A stretch of DNA of 64,000 nt from Clostridium rhizosphaerae. Its GTDB lineage: Bacteria > Bacillota > Clostridia > Clostridiales > Clostridiaceae. The notes beneath the pieces are model-generated. The model saw nothing but the letters and a program-made list of their open reading frames with translations, was not told the DNA's origin and did no database searches. Shown here one piece after another: positions 1 through 9,143 of this stretch (the stretch's first letter is position 1; each line of letters starts with the position of its first letter). The stretch lies in assembly GCF_016765585.1 (NCBI RefSeq), contig NZ_JAESWC010000001.1, forward strand, positions 1-64,000, given 5' to 3'. The translations under genes were made by a program, and so were the position numbers.

Positions 1-304
1 CTGTCTCAAAACAACTAAACTTAGCGTGGTATTTGAATACGTAGAAACATTTGAGTAAGCAGTAATAAGACTTTAATTAAAAAATTTATAAATCCGTTAA
101 GAATCTTATATTGCTGAAAAGCCTAAATGGCTTTTCAGGGGCAGTTTACGAATGGCAATGAGTAAGCTAAACTGCCCCGAACTGAGCAAAGTGAGTTTAT
201 AAGATTTAGGATTTATAAATTTTTTAATTATTAGTCTTATCTGCGAAGCGAACGTTTCCTAGAATTCAAATACCACGCAGTAGGTTTAAGTTGTTTTGAG
301 ACAG
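1..304. repeat. About 300-bp imperfect palindrome (MITE-like)
   Basis: The two arms, about 1-112 and 197-304, are inverted copies of each other. Both outer ends read CTGTCTCAAAACAAC, and blocks such as GCGTGGTATTTGAAT, AATTAAAAAATTTATAAATCC and AATCTTATA recur in the same order. The central 80 bases hold a separate two-hairpin repeat. The right end lies inside the 3' end of the MerR gene and supplies its last codons and stop. This suggests an inserted inverted-repeat element, which may now act as a terminator. No transposase is visible and the left edge coincides with the window start, so any target duplication cannot be checked. Confidence 0.75.
113..195 (+). repeat. Two-hairpin repeat unit inside the palindrome loop
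   Basis: Hairpin A (114-138) has arms CTGAAAAGCC and GGCTTTTCAG around TAAAT. Hairpin B (138-178) has arms GGGGCAGTTT and AAACTGCCCC. A GAGCAAAGTGAG tail follows. The order and motifs match the units at 30318, 36186 and 41213, but this copy is not placed before a start codon. Confidence 0.7.
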
Positions 305-1065
305 CCGTTTAAATTAGAAGAGCTTATTATTGCTTTATTAATATACTCATACAGTTCTCTGCTCATTCCATTCTCTTTTGCTGCAAGGGGATTATCCCTA
401 TAATAGTTCTCAGCAGCTTGAACAATATCAGTGTCACCTTGAGCAAACATATTAATTCCTTCCTGCCACTTTTGGGCTAGTTCCTGAACAAAAGGATTAT
501 CCGGTGATGTTCCTTTTTCCATTTCTGATTGAAAAGATGTTAACAGCTGATTCCAATCACTGGTCAAAGCTTCCATCTCATTACTTTTAAACTTTTCATA
601 TTGGATTTTAAGTTTACTGCGCTGTTCCTCAGTAAAATATTTTTTTTGGTTTATTATTAATTGAATCGCCTTTATAAACTGCTCTGAACTTGGCTTGTGA
701 ACTGTATCAAATACTTCTTCAAGCTCCTTCATCTGGCTTCTAAGCTCTTTTTTAATCCTAATTTCCTCATCTAAACGTTCTATCTGCATTTTTATAACCT
801 GCTGAGGATTATAATCAGACCGTTCAAACATTTGTTTAATCTCATCAAGTGCAAAACCTAACTGCTTAAGTGACATAATTTGCTGAAGCTTTACGATGTC
901 CGATTCTGAATATAATCTGTGTCCTGAATCAGTATGACCTGAGGGTGACAGAAGTCCTATCTCATCATAATGATGCAGCGTTCTTATAGTTATCCCTGTA
1001 AGTCTTGATAATTCTCCAACCTTCCAAGTCTCATTACACACTGAAATAACCTCTCTTTCAATCAT
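286..1065 (-). CDS. MerR-family regulator with TipAS-type effector domain
   Basis: The N-terminus is a MerR winged helix (about residues 14-80: KVGELSRLTGITIRTLHHYDE, then GHRLYSESD), followed by a coiled-coil dimerisation helix and a C-terminal TipAS-like domain (about 130-252), which in this family binds small ligands. The ATG overlaps the hslO stop (ATGA), so translation is probably coupled; a GTG at residue 9 has a better-placed GAGAGG and is an alternative start. The last six residues (GCLKTT) and the stop are encoded by the 300-bp palindrome, so the original C-terminus was probably replaced by insertion. It likely controls the MerR-type promoter upstream of hslO, and hence its own expression. 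Confidence 0.88.
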   Translation of the reverse strand: MIEREVISVCNETWKVGELSRLTGITIRTLHHYDEIGLLSPSGHTDSGHRLYSESDIVKLQQIMSLKQLGFALDEIKQMFERSDYNPQQVIKMQIERLDEEIRIKKELRSQMKELEEVFDTVHKPSSEQFIKAIQLIINQKKYFTEEQRSKLKIQYEKFKSNEMEALTSDWNQLLTSFQSEMEKGTSPDNPFVQELAQKWQEGINMFAQGDTDIVQAAENYYRDNPLAAKENGMSRELYEYINKAIISSSNLNGCLKTT

Positions 1066-1922
1066 ATAATTCTTTTGATTTCATCCTTATTAAAGCTATA
1101 TTTTTTCCCACACACATTACATACAATTTCAATAGCTTTATTGTTCTCATATGAATGAATCAGCTCTTCTTTATTTAATGAATAGAGCATTGGATAAAAA
1201 ATATCTTTAGAACATCCGCAAAAGAACTGAATAGGATGAATTCCCATAATATCTACATCTTTAAATAATAAATTGGGTACTTCTTTAAAAGCTATATTAC
1301 TATTTGGATTAGATAAAAGCAATTGATTGTCGTTAATTATATTTTTAATATCTTCAATGATATCAATAGAAGCTCCCGGAAGTAACTGAGCTAATATTCC
1401 CCTGCTTGAAATTATCTCATTGTTTTCATCTAAAACAATATTTAAAGAAAATAACGAAGGAATTTGTTCACTTTGTTTAAAGTAATAAGAAAAATCATCA
1501 ACAATATTTCCATAGGGCATTTCTGTGATTCCTGTAAATATACTGTTCATTCCTAAATCCTTCATTACTTGCAAATATCCTTTATCCCCTATTAATTGCT
1601 CCAGAGACATATTATTAGCTTCTGCTAATGGAAGCTTTAATAACTCATCACTGATATATCCTCGGATATTGCCTAATGCATCAGCATCTGCAAATATCTT
1701 GCAGTTTTTACTGCTGGTATTAACTTTTATACTGATTCTCTGATTATCTTTTAAAATTGCAGAAATTAGACTTGTAATAGAAACAGTTTTACCCAGGGCT
1801 ATTTTTAAAAGCCTGCCCATATTTTTATTATCACAAATCTTTTTAAGCATTTCAGTATTTTTTACAAATAAAATTCGAACTTGTTTATTATATGCTAATG
1901 TTTTTATCACATAGTTTCTCAT
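1062..1922 (-). CDS. hslO: Hsp33-family redox-regulated chaperone
   Basis: The 286-aa protein matches Hsp33 in length and layout. The N-terminal domain carries the family motif DDFSYYFKQSEQIPS. The C-terminal zinc centre is CGC (in FFCGCSK) plus CNVCGKKY, the four cysteines that release zinc and activate the holdase under oxidative stress in known Hsp33 proteins. It acts in the cytoplasm on unfolding proteins. AAGGAG lies upstream of the ATG. It is the first gene of a two-gene operon with the MerR regulator. The unusual point is its apparent control by a MerR-type promoter. Confidence 0.92.
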   Translation of the reverse strand: MRNYVIKTLAYNKQVRILFVKNTEMLKKICDNKNMGRLLKIALGKTVSITSLISAILKDNQRISIKVNTSSKNCKIFADADALGNIRGYISDELLKLPLAEANNMSLEQLIGDKGYLQVMKDLGMNSIFTGITEMPYGNIVDDFSYYFKQSEQIPSLFSLNIVLDENNEIISSRGILAQLLPGASIDIIEDIKNIINDNQLLLSNPNSNIAFKEVPNLLFKDVDIMGIHPIQFFCGCSKDIFYPMLYSLNKEELIHSYENNKAIEIVCNVCGKKYSFNKDEIKRII

Positions 1923-1999
1923 TTTTAATTTAGACTCCTTATTGTTATAGTAAATTTGTGCTAGGTCTATTATATTGTTAAAACACCAGCACCAAATAT

Positions 2000-2030
2000 A
2001 ATATACAACCTAACGTAAGGTTAGATGCAA
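2000..2030 (-). promoter_or_regulatory. MerR-type promoter of the hslO-merR operon
   Basis: On the minus strand there is a -35 TTGCAT, a 19-bp spacer containing the dyad CTAACCTTACGTTAG, and a -10 TATATT. A 19-bp spacer with a dyad between the -35 and -10 is the hallmark of promoters activated by DNA distortion by MerR proteins. The predicted start is about 70 bases before hslO. Confidence 0.8.
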
Positions 2031-2172
2031 GCTTTTTATTTTAGAAAACTGCAAACCTGATTTGTAAACAAAATTTAAAATTCCTGACACATAGCTGTCA
2101 CAAACCTAGCTTAATATAATTCTTGAGAGTTTAATTAATAACCATGTTTCTTATTAAAGGAGGATATTTACA

Positions 2173-2820
<648 letters not shown>

Positions 2821-2874
2821 TTAAGCTATCTGCATTAAAACTGCTTTTATCTACTAAACCTTCCACCCTTAATT

Positions 2875-2927
2875 AAAATGAACTGTCCCAAAATAATTAA
2901 AAAACATTTTGGGACAGTTCATTTTTT
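2875..2927. terminator. Bidirectional terminator
   Basis: The arms are AAAATGAACTGTCCCAAAAT and its complement, with a loop of about 11 nt, A-rich on one side and T-rich on the other. It separates the convergent lipoprotein and potassium channel genes. Confidence 0.85.
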
Positions 2928-2938
2928 AGCTTTACTTT

Positions 2939-3775
2939 TTATTCTTTCCAATGTCTATTTGGTACCTTAAATAGCAGAATAGGCACCATTATTATTCCAA
3001 GTATATAGGCACTTATCATCTCCATTACTGAAATTAAATACATTATATTACCTATAGGATTCATATCTCCGTACCCTACAGTAAAAAAGGTAGTTGCACT
3101 AAACCATAAGCAGTCTGGAAACGCCTTTGGCAGTTTGTAATTAGATTTGATACCATCCTTAAGAAAGTTTCCATCAAAAATTGCATTATACTGATTTTGA
3201 GGATAGTTATGTATTATAAAGAAAATGACTGCATTTACTATAATTATAAGCAGTACAACAGAAATAACTGCTACTATGGTTTTAATCATTGTAATATGTA
3301 TGTCGCTTCTAATATTTGCTGATAGATGATTATAAACCGAAAGCACTAATATCAGTGCAATACAGTATACCACTGTCATGTATAAAACTGGGGTAATTTC
3401 TATAATGAAAATATTCATAGCTGATATATATCTTAATGTACTATCTCTTAATGGATTATAATATATTAATTTATATAAAGCATAGGTAGAAATATAAATA
3501 TTTATTAGATTTAGCCGAAATATTTCAAATAATTTCTTAACATCTATTCTAAATTTATATTTGTTATAATGCCTATAGGATATTATTAGCAAAACTAATA
3601 AGCTCATATAAAATAGAATATAATTCCTAAATAATACTGCAAGCATAAAACAGCATAAATTTATTGTAAGTCCTCGTACTATATTTATTTCAACAGTGCA
3701 TGTAAAGTAAAAGCACAGTAAGCAAATCAATAAAAGAATTAACGTATATAGAAATATATTTATATCATTCACCAC
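2939..3775 (-). CDS. Potassium-channel-like membrane protein
   Basis: The 278-aa protein has several hydrophobic segments in the N-terminal two thirds, then a C-terminal two-helix pore module with the selectivity filter TVGYGDMNP (about 237-245), as in the Ion_trans_2 family. The pore helix FPDCLWFSATTFFTVGYGD and the following transmembrane helix are clear. It probably conducts K+ across the cytoplasmic membrane. There is no RCK/TrkA-N domain, so gating is unknown. It stands alone, with terminators on both sides. Confidence 0.85.
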   Translation of the reverse strand: MVNDINIFLYTLILLLICLLCFYFTCTVEINIVRGLTINLCCFMLAVLFRNYILFYMSLLVLLIISYRHYNKYKFRIDVKKLFEIFRLNLINIYISTYALYKLIYYNPLRDSTLRYISAMNIFIIEITPVLYMTVVYCIALILVLSVYNHLSANIRSDIHITMIKTIVAVISVVLLIIIVNAVIFFIIHNYPQNQYNAIFDGNFLKDGIKSNYKLPKAFPDCLWFSATTFFTVGYGDMNPIGNIMYLISVMEMISAYILGIIMVPILLFKVPNRHWKE

Positions 3776-3866
3776 CTTAAAAACTGCAAGTCGTTTAAAT
3801 ACTATTAGTTATCTATATGATGAAAATCGTTAACTCTTTCATATTTTATATTTATAAAGCAATTAC

Positions 3867-3903
3867 AAACACTGATAGAGCATAACTATCTCTATCAGTG
3901 TTT
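3867..3903 (-). terminator. Terminator after the TPM gene
   Basis: A 14-bp stem (AAACACTGATAGAG with its complement) around a 9-nt loop lies just downstream of the leftward TPM gene. Confidence 0.8.
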
Positions 3904-3924
3904 AATAATAAACGTATAATTATT

Positions 3925-4731
3925 TTACCATCTGCCGGAAGACCCGCCGCCACTGGAGGAACCGCCTCCCATACCTCCAAAGCCGCCTCCGCCGCCGAAA
4001 CCTCCATTATTTCTACCTCCCCTCCCGCCTCGTCCAGACCAGAAGAGCATACTAATAAATAATAAAGTGATTCTGCCTCTATTGAAAATAAAATCAAACA
4101 CTACAAGTGCTAAAATTATAAATCCTCCAACTCTTGTTGTAGTTCTATTTACCTCAACATTTACCTGATTCGGCATATTTACTGGCTGATTTTTTTCTAG
4201 GGTTACGTTATATTCCTTTGCAATAGTATCTGCAAAGGAAGCATAAGCCTCTCTAATACCTTCAGAATAGTTTCCTTCTTTAAACCTTGGTGCGGCAATG
4301 CTGTCCATTACCCTCGCAGAATATATATCCGGTATGGCTCCTTCAAGCGAAGTTCCCACTTCAACTCTCCACTGCCTATCCTGCATTGCTACAAGAATCA
4401 ATAATCCATTATTTTTTCCCTTTTGCCCTATTCCCCAAGTTCTAAAGAGTTCATTTGAATAAGCTGCAATATCATTTCCTTGAAGGGAATTTATAATTAC
4501 TACAACCTCTTGAGCACCTGTTTTTTCTTCAAGTTCTCTTCCAACAGAAATTATATACTGTTTTGTTTGTTCATCCAATGTTGAGGTATAATCATTAACA
4601 TATTTCAAGTCAGTAGGTTCAGGAAATTTAGGTTCAGCGCTAACACGTGTAAATATTAAGGGCAAAAATAAGGCTAATGCTAAAACCATAAATAATGAAG
4701 TTTTTCTATATAAAACTTTTTTTCTTCTCAT
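3925..4731 (-). CDS. TPM-domain membrane-anchored protein (YgcG-like)
   Basis: It has an N-terminal signal/anchor helix, a TPM domain (about 36-165, including YVNDYTSTLDE, a GAQEVVVII strand and FRTWGIGQKGKNNGLLILVA), a second transmembrane helix (about 203-220), then a tail very rich in Gly and Ser ending SSGRW. TPM proteins are usually encoded beside lemA, as here (2-nt gap). The family is envelope-associated; phosphatase activity has been proposed for some members, but the function here is not settled. The Gly-rich tail is typical of bacterial YgcG-type proteins. Confidence 0.88.
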   Translation of the reverse strand: MRRKKVLYRKTSLFMVLALALFLPLIFTRVSAEPKFPEPTDLKYVNDYTSTLDEQTKQYIISVGRELEEKTGAQEVVVIINSLQGNDIAAYSNELFRTWGIGQKGKNNGLLILVAMQDRQWRVEVGTSLEGAIPDIYSARVMDSIAAPRFKEGNYSEGIREAYASFADTIAKEYNVTLEKNQPVNMPNQVNVEVNRTTTRVGGFIILALVVFDFIFNRGRITLLFISMLFWSGRGGRGGRNNGGFGGGGGFGGMGGGSSSGGGSSGRW

Positions 4732-4733
4732 AA

Positions 4734-5309
4734 TTACTTAGTAGGTGTAAAGTCAACCTTAGGAACTTCCTGTGCTCCTGCAGAAGCTTTATAGTAAGGT
4801 TTTTCATTAAACCTGAATAAACCTGAAATTATTGAATTTGGAAATCTCCTTATTGTACTGTTATATGCACCTACTGCATTGTTATAATCCTGCCTTGCTA
4901 TGTTAATTCTGTTTTCTGTTCCTTCTAAGGATACACTTAAATCTCTAAAATTCTGGTCTGATTTTAGATTAGGGTAATTTTCTACTAATGCCAAAAGTCT
5001 TGAAAGCGAGGATGAAAGCTGACTGTCTGCGTTTGCCCTATCTTGAACTGTCTGAGCACCAGCAAGTCTTGACCTTGCATCTGCTACAGCTGTAAATATA
5101 TCCTTTTCCTGCGCTGCATAACCTTTTACCGTTGAAACAAGATTTGGTATTAAATCTGACCTTCTTTGAAGCTGTGTATCTATATTTGACTGTGACTGAT
5201 TAACTGCCTGTTCAAGATTAACCATGCTATTATAACTTCCTATCAAAGGAAACAAAATAACAGCTATTACAGCTATTACAATTAATGCTGTTTTTAATCC
5301 TTTGCTCAT
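4734..5309 (-). CDS. lemA: LemA family protein
   Basis: The ATG at 5309 is chosen because AAAGGAGG lies just upstream; the longer open frame adds 18 residues without a site. The 191-aa protein starts with a transmembrane helix, then the LemA motif YNSMVNLEQAVNQSQSNID, QLQRRSDLIPNLVSTVKGY and later NAVGAYNSTIRRFPN, matching the family along its length. It is a membrane-anchored helical-bundle protein of unknown exact function. It forms an operon with the TPM gene directly downstream. Confidence 0.92.
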   Translation of the reverse strand: MSKGLKTALIVIAVIAVILFPLIGSYNSMVNLEQAVNQSQSNIDTQLQRRSDLIPNLVSTVKGYAAQEKDIFTAVADARSRLAGAQTVQDRANADSQLSSSLSRLLALVENYPNLKSDQNFRDLSVSLEGTENRINIARQDYNNAVGAYNSTIRRFPNSIISGLFRFNEKPYYKASAGAQEVPKVDFTPTK

Positions 5310-5493
5310 ACTATTGCCTCCTTTTGTCGTATGTAAGTTAATGTATTGTTTATTATTCCACATAATAATAAAGATTAGGTAGAAAAAAATGAGGAATCTA
5401 ATGGAAACAATAAATTGTAAAGCTATACACGAAAAGTTATAATAAAGTTATAAAATTAAGTTTATTAGTAATCTTAAAAAGGTGGGCTGTAAA

Positions 5494-6342
5494 ATGAAAT
5501 TTATTACTTATAAATACAACGACAAGGAAAGTGTTGGTTTACTAACCATTCAAGGAATTATACCTTTAACTCAATTCAACTCAATGTTTGACTTAATTGA
5601 AAACTTTAGCATGGATGCCGTTAATGAAGCTCCTACTCATTATATTCCATTAAAAGAAGTTAAACTTTTGGCTCCTATTCCTCATCCAAGAAGAAACATT
5701 TTGTGTTTAGGAAAAAATTATGAAGACCATGCAAAAGAGCTTGGTGCAACAAAAATTTCAGATAAGTTTGTTCCGGAAGATCCAATATATTTTACCAAGT
5801 CAGCTGATGCTGTTATTGCGCATGGAGATGATATTAAGTTTTACTCCGTGGTAACTAAGCAGGTTGACTACGAGGTTGAATTGGCTATTGTTATTGGAAA
5901 GGAAGGAATTAATATAAAACCTGAGGAAGCTGAGGACTATATCTTCGGCTATACTATAATTAACGATGTGTCTGCAAGAGATCTTCAAGTTAGACATAAG
6001 CAGTGGTTTAAAGCTAAAAGCCTTGATACTTTCTGCCCAATGGGACCTTGCCTTGTACATAAAAGCCATCTTCCTCTTCCTGTAAGACTAGATATTAAGA
6101 GTTTTGTAAATGGAGAGTTAAGACAGAATTCAAATACAAACAAACTTATTTTTGATATTCCTTATATTATAAGCGATCTATCTCAAGGATTTACTTTAAA
6201 ACCCGGAGATGTAATTTCAACAGGAACTCCAAGCGGTGTAGGCTTTGGCTTCAATCCTCCAAAGCTTTTGAGTGATGGAGATGTTATAGAGTGTTATGTT
6301 GAAAAAATAGGAAGTTTAGTTAACAAAGTTAAAGCAATATAA
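5494..6342 (+). CDS. Fumarylacetoacetate hydrolase family protein
   Basis: The ATG at 5494 follows AAAAAGGTGGG with normal spacing; an upstream GTG in frame overlaps the site. The 282-aa protein has a short N-terminal domain and the catalytic FAH fold: LCLGKNYEDHAKELG, the metal-binding EVELAIVIG with its acidic residues, YTIINDVSARDLQ, and STGTPSGVGFG. Relatives cleave or isomerise 2-oxo acids (acylpyruvate hydrolases, HpaG-type isomerases) using Mg2+/Mn2+. The substrate cannot be assigned from sequence. It is a single-gene unit ending in a strong terminator. Confidence 0.88.
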   Translation: MKFITYKYNDKESVGLLTIQGIIPLTQFNSMFDLIENFSMDAVNEAPTHYIPLKEVKLLAPIPHPRRNILCLGKNYEDHAKELGATKISDKFVPEDPIYFTKSADAVIAHGDDIKFYSVVTKQVDYEVELAIVIGKEGINIKPEEAEDYIFGYTIINDVSARDLQVRHKQWFKAKSLDTFCPMGPCLVHKSHLPLPVRLDIKSFVNGELRQNSNTNKLIFDIPYIISDLSQGFTLKPGDVISTGTPSGVGFGFNPPKLLSDGDVIECYVEKIGSLVNKVKAI

Positions 6343-6347
6343 ATAAA

Positions 6348-6386
6348 TTATCCCCACACTAAAATATGGTGTGGGGATAACTTTTA
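6348..6386. terminator. Terminator after the FAH-family gene
   Basis: A perfect TTATCCCCACAC / GTGTGGGGATAA stem with a 9-nt loop and a following T-rich tract. It lies between convergent genes. Confidence 0.88.
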
Positions 6387-6397
6387 ATTTATTGTTT

Positions 6398-7381
6398 TTA
6401 TTTAACTTTTACAGGAAACAGTAAATCCAATTGATGCTCGTCACTTTCCGGCCAATTATGATGTGCATTATAAACGTAGTTAAGATGTTCTTCAAGAAGT
6501 CCATACATAAATTCACCATTATCATTAAGCATATTTGCTTCATATTTAGGGTTATTAGTTGTAACCCAATTATTTAACCACTGCCATTCATGAAAGTTTC
6601 CCATAGTAATCATATGAGCTGCATATAAACCCCCATCGAAATGCTTCTTCTGCATATTTTCAGGTACTTCTAAATCCTCGGGAATTGTAACCCATAGCTC
6701 ATATCCATAAAAAGGCCTGTCATTAGATGGGTTAGGATGATTAAAACCAAATACTCTTGCATCTGGCTTAATTTCATATAAATTACTTTCCTTTATAAAT
6801 TTCTCCAGCTGTTTTCCTGCATTGTCCTCAGGGTTTTCTCCAATGTAATGACTTGCTGCAACTGTAAAAGGCGGCAAATGAATAATCCTTACATTACTAA
6901 TAGTCTCTAATTTTTTTGATGCCTTACTTAATTCTTCCACGGACTTTTCCTCCTTAAAATCAAAATTTGATAAGGATAAGGAGTCAATTACCTTAAGTAT
7001 GGAATCATTGCTTAATAAATCAAGGTGTACTCTTATATCTTGGTTTCTTTCCAGTTCCTTAATAAGCCTATTCAATATTTCCTTTATGGTGGATAATGCA
7101 TTTATCCTATCCTCCAGTTCGTTTATATTCTTCCTGAATATATTAATAGCCGCTGCTGCACTCTCATTCTCCAGTATATCGGCTATTTGCTTTAAAGGAA
7201 TATGCAGCTTTCTTAAGATAATTATTTGCTGCAGACAAATAATAGCTTTTTCATCGTAAACTCTATAAGCATATCCCTCTTTTTTGGTGCTTTTAAGAAG
7301 CCCAATCTGCTCATAATATCTAAGAGTCCTGGTAGACACCTCAAAGTTCCTTGAAACCTCACTGATAGTAACAAGCTCCAT
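6398..7381 (-). CDS. MerR-family regulator with GyrI-like effector domain
   Basis: Residues 1-75 are the MerR DNA-binding domain (ISEVSRNFEVSTRTLRYYEQIG, then YRVYDEKA). A coiled coil follows (about 80-125). Residues 160-325 form a GyrI/AraC-E-type ligand-binding domain (HLPPFTVAASHYIG, FGFNHPNPSNDRPFYGYELWVTIPED, YAAHMITMGNF), the architecture of BmrR-like multidrug sensors. The ATG has a GGAGGGAGGA ribosome site. A MerR-type promoter sits immediately upstream, so autoregulation is likely. No drug pump is adjacent; the GNAT genes upstream on the same strand are candidate co-regulated genes. Confidence 0.9.
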   Translation of the reverse strand: MELVTISEVSRNFEVSTRTLRYYEQIGLLKSTKKEGYAYRVYDEKAIICLQQIIILRKLHIPLKQIADILENESAAAAINIFRKNINELEDRINALSTIKEILNRLIKELERNQDIRVHLDLLSNDSILKVIDSLSLSNFDFKEEKSVEELSKASKKLETISNVRIIHLPPFTVAASHYIGENPEDNAGKQLEKFIKESNLYEIKPDARVFGFNHPNPSNDRPFYGYELWVTIPEDLEVPENMQKKHFDGGLYAAHMITMGNFHEWQWLNNWVTTNNPKYEANMLNDNGEFMYGLLEEHLNYVYNAHHNWPESDEHQLDLLFPVKVK

Positions 7382-7405
7382 ACTTATCCTCCCTCCTTAA
7401 TAAGA

Positions 7406-7436
7406 AGTATAAAGTACGCCACGACGTCAAAGTCAA
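7406..7436 (-). promoter_or_regulatory. MerR-type promoter of the GyrI-type regulator
   Basis: On the minus strand: -35 TTGACT, 19-bp spacer, -10 TATACT. The spacer centre ACGTCGTGGCGT is a near-palindrome (10 of 12 positions). It lies 25 bp before the ATG. Confidence 0.75.
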
Positions 7437-7456
7437 CATCATTTTCCAAATTATTT

Positions 7457-8002
7457 TTACTTTAATACATCCTGAACTTTTATTCTCCACACCATATGAT
7501 CAGCGCCTTTTCCCCAGAAGTCCTTTAAATGGTACTCGGGGCTACCAAACATTTTTGACCAAGTCTTTTGTGCTTTTTTATACCCGCTGTCAAAACAAAA
7601 TTCCTCTATTCCTTCTTCTCTTAACCTTTGAAAAATTTCATTTAACATTTTGCTGCCAATTTCCTTATTCTGATAATCAGGATGCACAAAAACTGTTCCT
7701 ATCTCAACTAAATCCTTTAACTCACCGTTAGTGCAGGAATATATTAAATCATTTGAAGGTCCATATTCAATTGAGCCTACTATCTTATCATTATCTTTAG
7801 CTATAAGAAAGTATCTGTCTCTTCCATTGCTTTCTATGTCCTCATTAAGACATTTTCTTTTATCTTTAATTTCTTCTGCCAATGTATCAGCTAAGTCTTC
7901 AATACCATTTCTTTTAAAGGTATCTATAAGTACTATTTTAAAGAACTCATTAATCAATTCCGCTTCTTCAGTATTTGGTCTGCTGATTGTTATATTGTCC
8001 AT
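7457..8002 (-). CDS. GNAT-family N-acetyltransferase
   Basis: The 181-aa protein has the GNAT fold signature: IVGSIEYG (beta 4), EIGTVFVHPDYQNKEIGSKMLNEIFQRL (acetyl-CoA-binding loop with QNKEIGS in place of the usual Q/RxxGxG/A), and a C-terminal substrate half. It transfers an acetyl group from acetyl-CoA to an unknown amine. It lies 15 nt after another GNAT gene on the same strand, so the two are probably cotranscribed. Confidence 0.85.
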   Translation of the reverse strand: MDNITISRPNTEEAELINEFFKIVLIDTFKRNGIEDLADTLAEEIKDKRKCLNEDIESNGRDRYFLIAKDNDKIVGSIEYGPSNDLIYSCTNGELKDLVEIGTVFVHPDYQNKEIGSKMLNEIFQRLREEGIEEFCFDSGYKKAQKTWSKMFGSPEYHLKDFWGKGADHMVWRIKVQDVLK

Positions 8003-8017
8003 AAGATTTTACCCCTC

Positions 8018-8566
8018 TCATAGCCTAGGATTAATTATTCCATACATAGCTACATCACAAATTCCAGAATTATTTCTATCAGCTTTTATTCTTGTTCCTT
8101 CGTATTTTAAACCGCACTTTTGCATAACCTTACCTGAGTTCCCATTTGCAGGATCATGCCTTGCCTCTATACGATTAACTCCTACTTCCTCGAAGAAAAA
8201 TTCTATTAAAGCTTTAAGCGCTTCAGTTGTTATTCCCTGTCCCCAATACTTGCTTCCAATACAATAACCAATTTCCACAGCCTCTATATTTTCTTTATAG
8301 TCAACTACACCAATGCTTCCAATGGCTTCTCCAATACTTTTAAGTTCAATACACCACTGGTAGTTTTTATCCTCTGAATAGTCACTTACCCACATTTCAA
8401 TTACTTTACGGCTTATCTCTATATCCTTATGGGTTGGCCAGGTCAAAAATTTGGTTACTTTATCATCACTTGCCCAATTTTGATACATAGCATCAGCATC
8501 TGTTAATTCAAACCTTCTTAATATAAGTCTTTTAGTCTCTATTCTTTTTGTTCCTAAGTTTTTCAT
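8018..8566 (-). CDS. GNAT acetyltransferase, RimJ/RimL type
   Basis: The 182-aa protein begins with the RimJ/RimL hallmark IETKRLILRRFELTDADAMY and carries AVEIGYCIGSKYWGQGITTEALKALIEF as its acetyl-CoA site and a C-terminal RIEARHDPANGNSGKVMQK block. Relatives acetylate protein N-termini or small molecules. GGGGAGAAATTT precedes the ATG. It is the first of two tandem GNAT genes. Confidence 0.9.
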   Translation of the reverse strand: MKNLGTKRIETKRLILRRFELTDADAMYQNWASDDKVTKFLTWPTHKDIEISRKVIEMWVSDYSEDKNYQWCIELKSIGEAIGSIGVVDYKENIEAVEIGYCIGSKYWGQGITTEALKALIEFFFEEVGVNRIEARHDPANGNSGKVMQKCGLKYEGTRIKADRNNSGICDVAMYGIINPRL

Positions 8567-8629
8567 GTAAATTTCTCCCCACCAAATTATTATAGCTATT
8601 ATTTCTAATTTATCTCTTGTATTTTAACT

Positions 8630-9115
8630 TCACAGCTCAATTCCCATCATATTAATTACCATCTTTGCATCAGTTTCAGTAATCCCGTATATAGGGTTTG
8701 TTCTTACTAGATGCTGCTTGATTTCCTCATCCCCTAAATCCAAATCATCTAATACAACATATTTTGAGGCATTTTCATGCTCGCTTAACCATGCGCTAAT
8801 TTCCTTTGCCTTTACAAGACTGAAGGTTTTCTTTTCTCTAATTTCTTCTGTAGTGAAATCAGGAGTTTTTCCAAATAGCTTTATGTCAGACTCAGTTAAG
8901 ATATCATATAGACATTGAGAATATTTGTGAACTGGCATCATATTATCATCAAACCATAATTTCCATCCGGAAGACATGACAATAACCGCGCTAGTCTTAT
9001 CAATTATACTTTTTAAAATTCTCACACTATTTCTATCGATTATTTTATCAGGATTATTCCTAAAAAATTCTTCTGAATTAAGGACGCCGTCAATATCTAA
9101 AAATATAACTTTCAT
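8630..9115 (-). CDS. HAD-superfamily hydrolase-like protein
   Basis: The 161-aa protein opens with VIFLDIDGVLNS, the HAD motif I with the nucleophilic and acid/base Asp pair, then VIVMSSGWK (motif II Ser) and a late acidic YVVLDDLDLGD (motif IV). The layout matches the small HAD proteins grouped with the 'Swiss Army Knife RNA repair' HAD domain. It is probably a cytoplasmic phosphatase; the substrate is unknown. It stands as a separate gene 28 nt from a lipoprotein gene. Confidence 0.82.
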   Translation of the reverse strand: MKVIFLDIDGVLNSEEFFRNNPDKIIDRNSVRILKSIIDKTSAVIVMSSGWKLWFDDNMMPVHKYSQCLYDILTESDIKLFGKTPDFTTEEIREKKTFSLVKAKEISAWLSEHENASKYVVLDDLDLGDEEIKQHLVRTNPIYGITETDAKMVINMMGIEL

Positions 9116-9143
9116 AAATTGATTCCTTTTCCACTGACTTAAA

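Noticed and set aside
3852-4097. Alternative ORF opposite the Gly-rich tail of the TPM gene
   Set aside because: It is in another frame of the same strand over the Gly/Ser-rich codons; TPM family similarity fixes the true frame.
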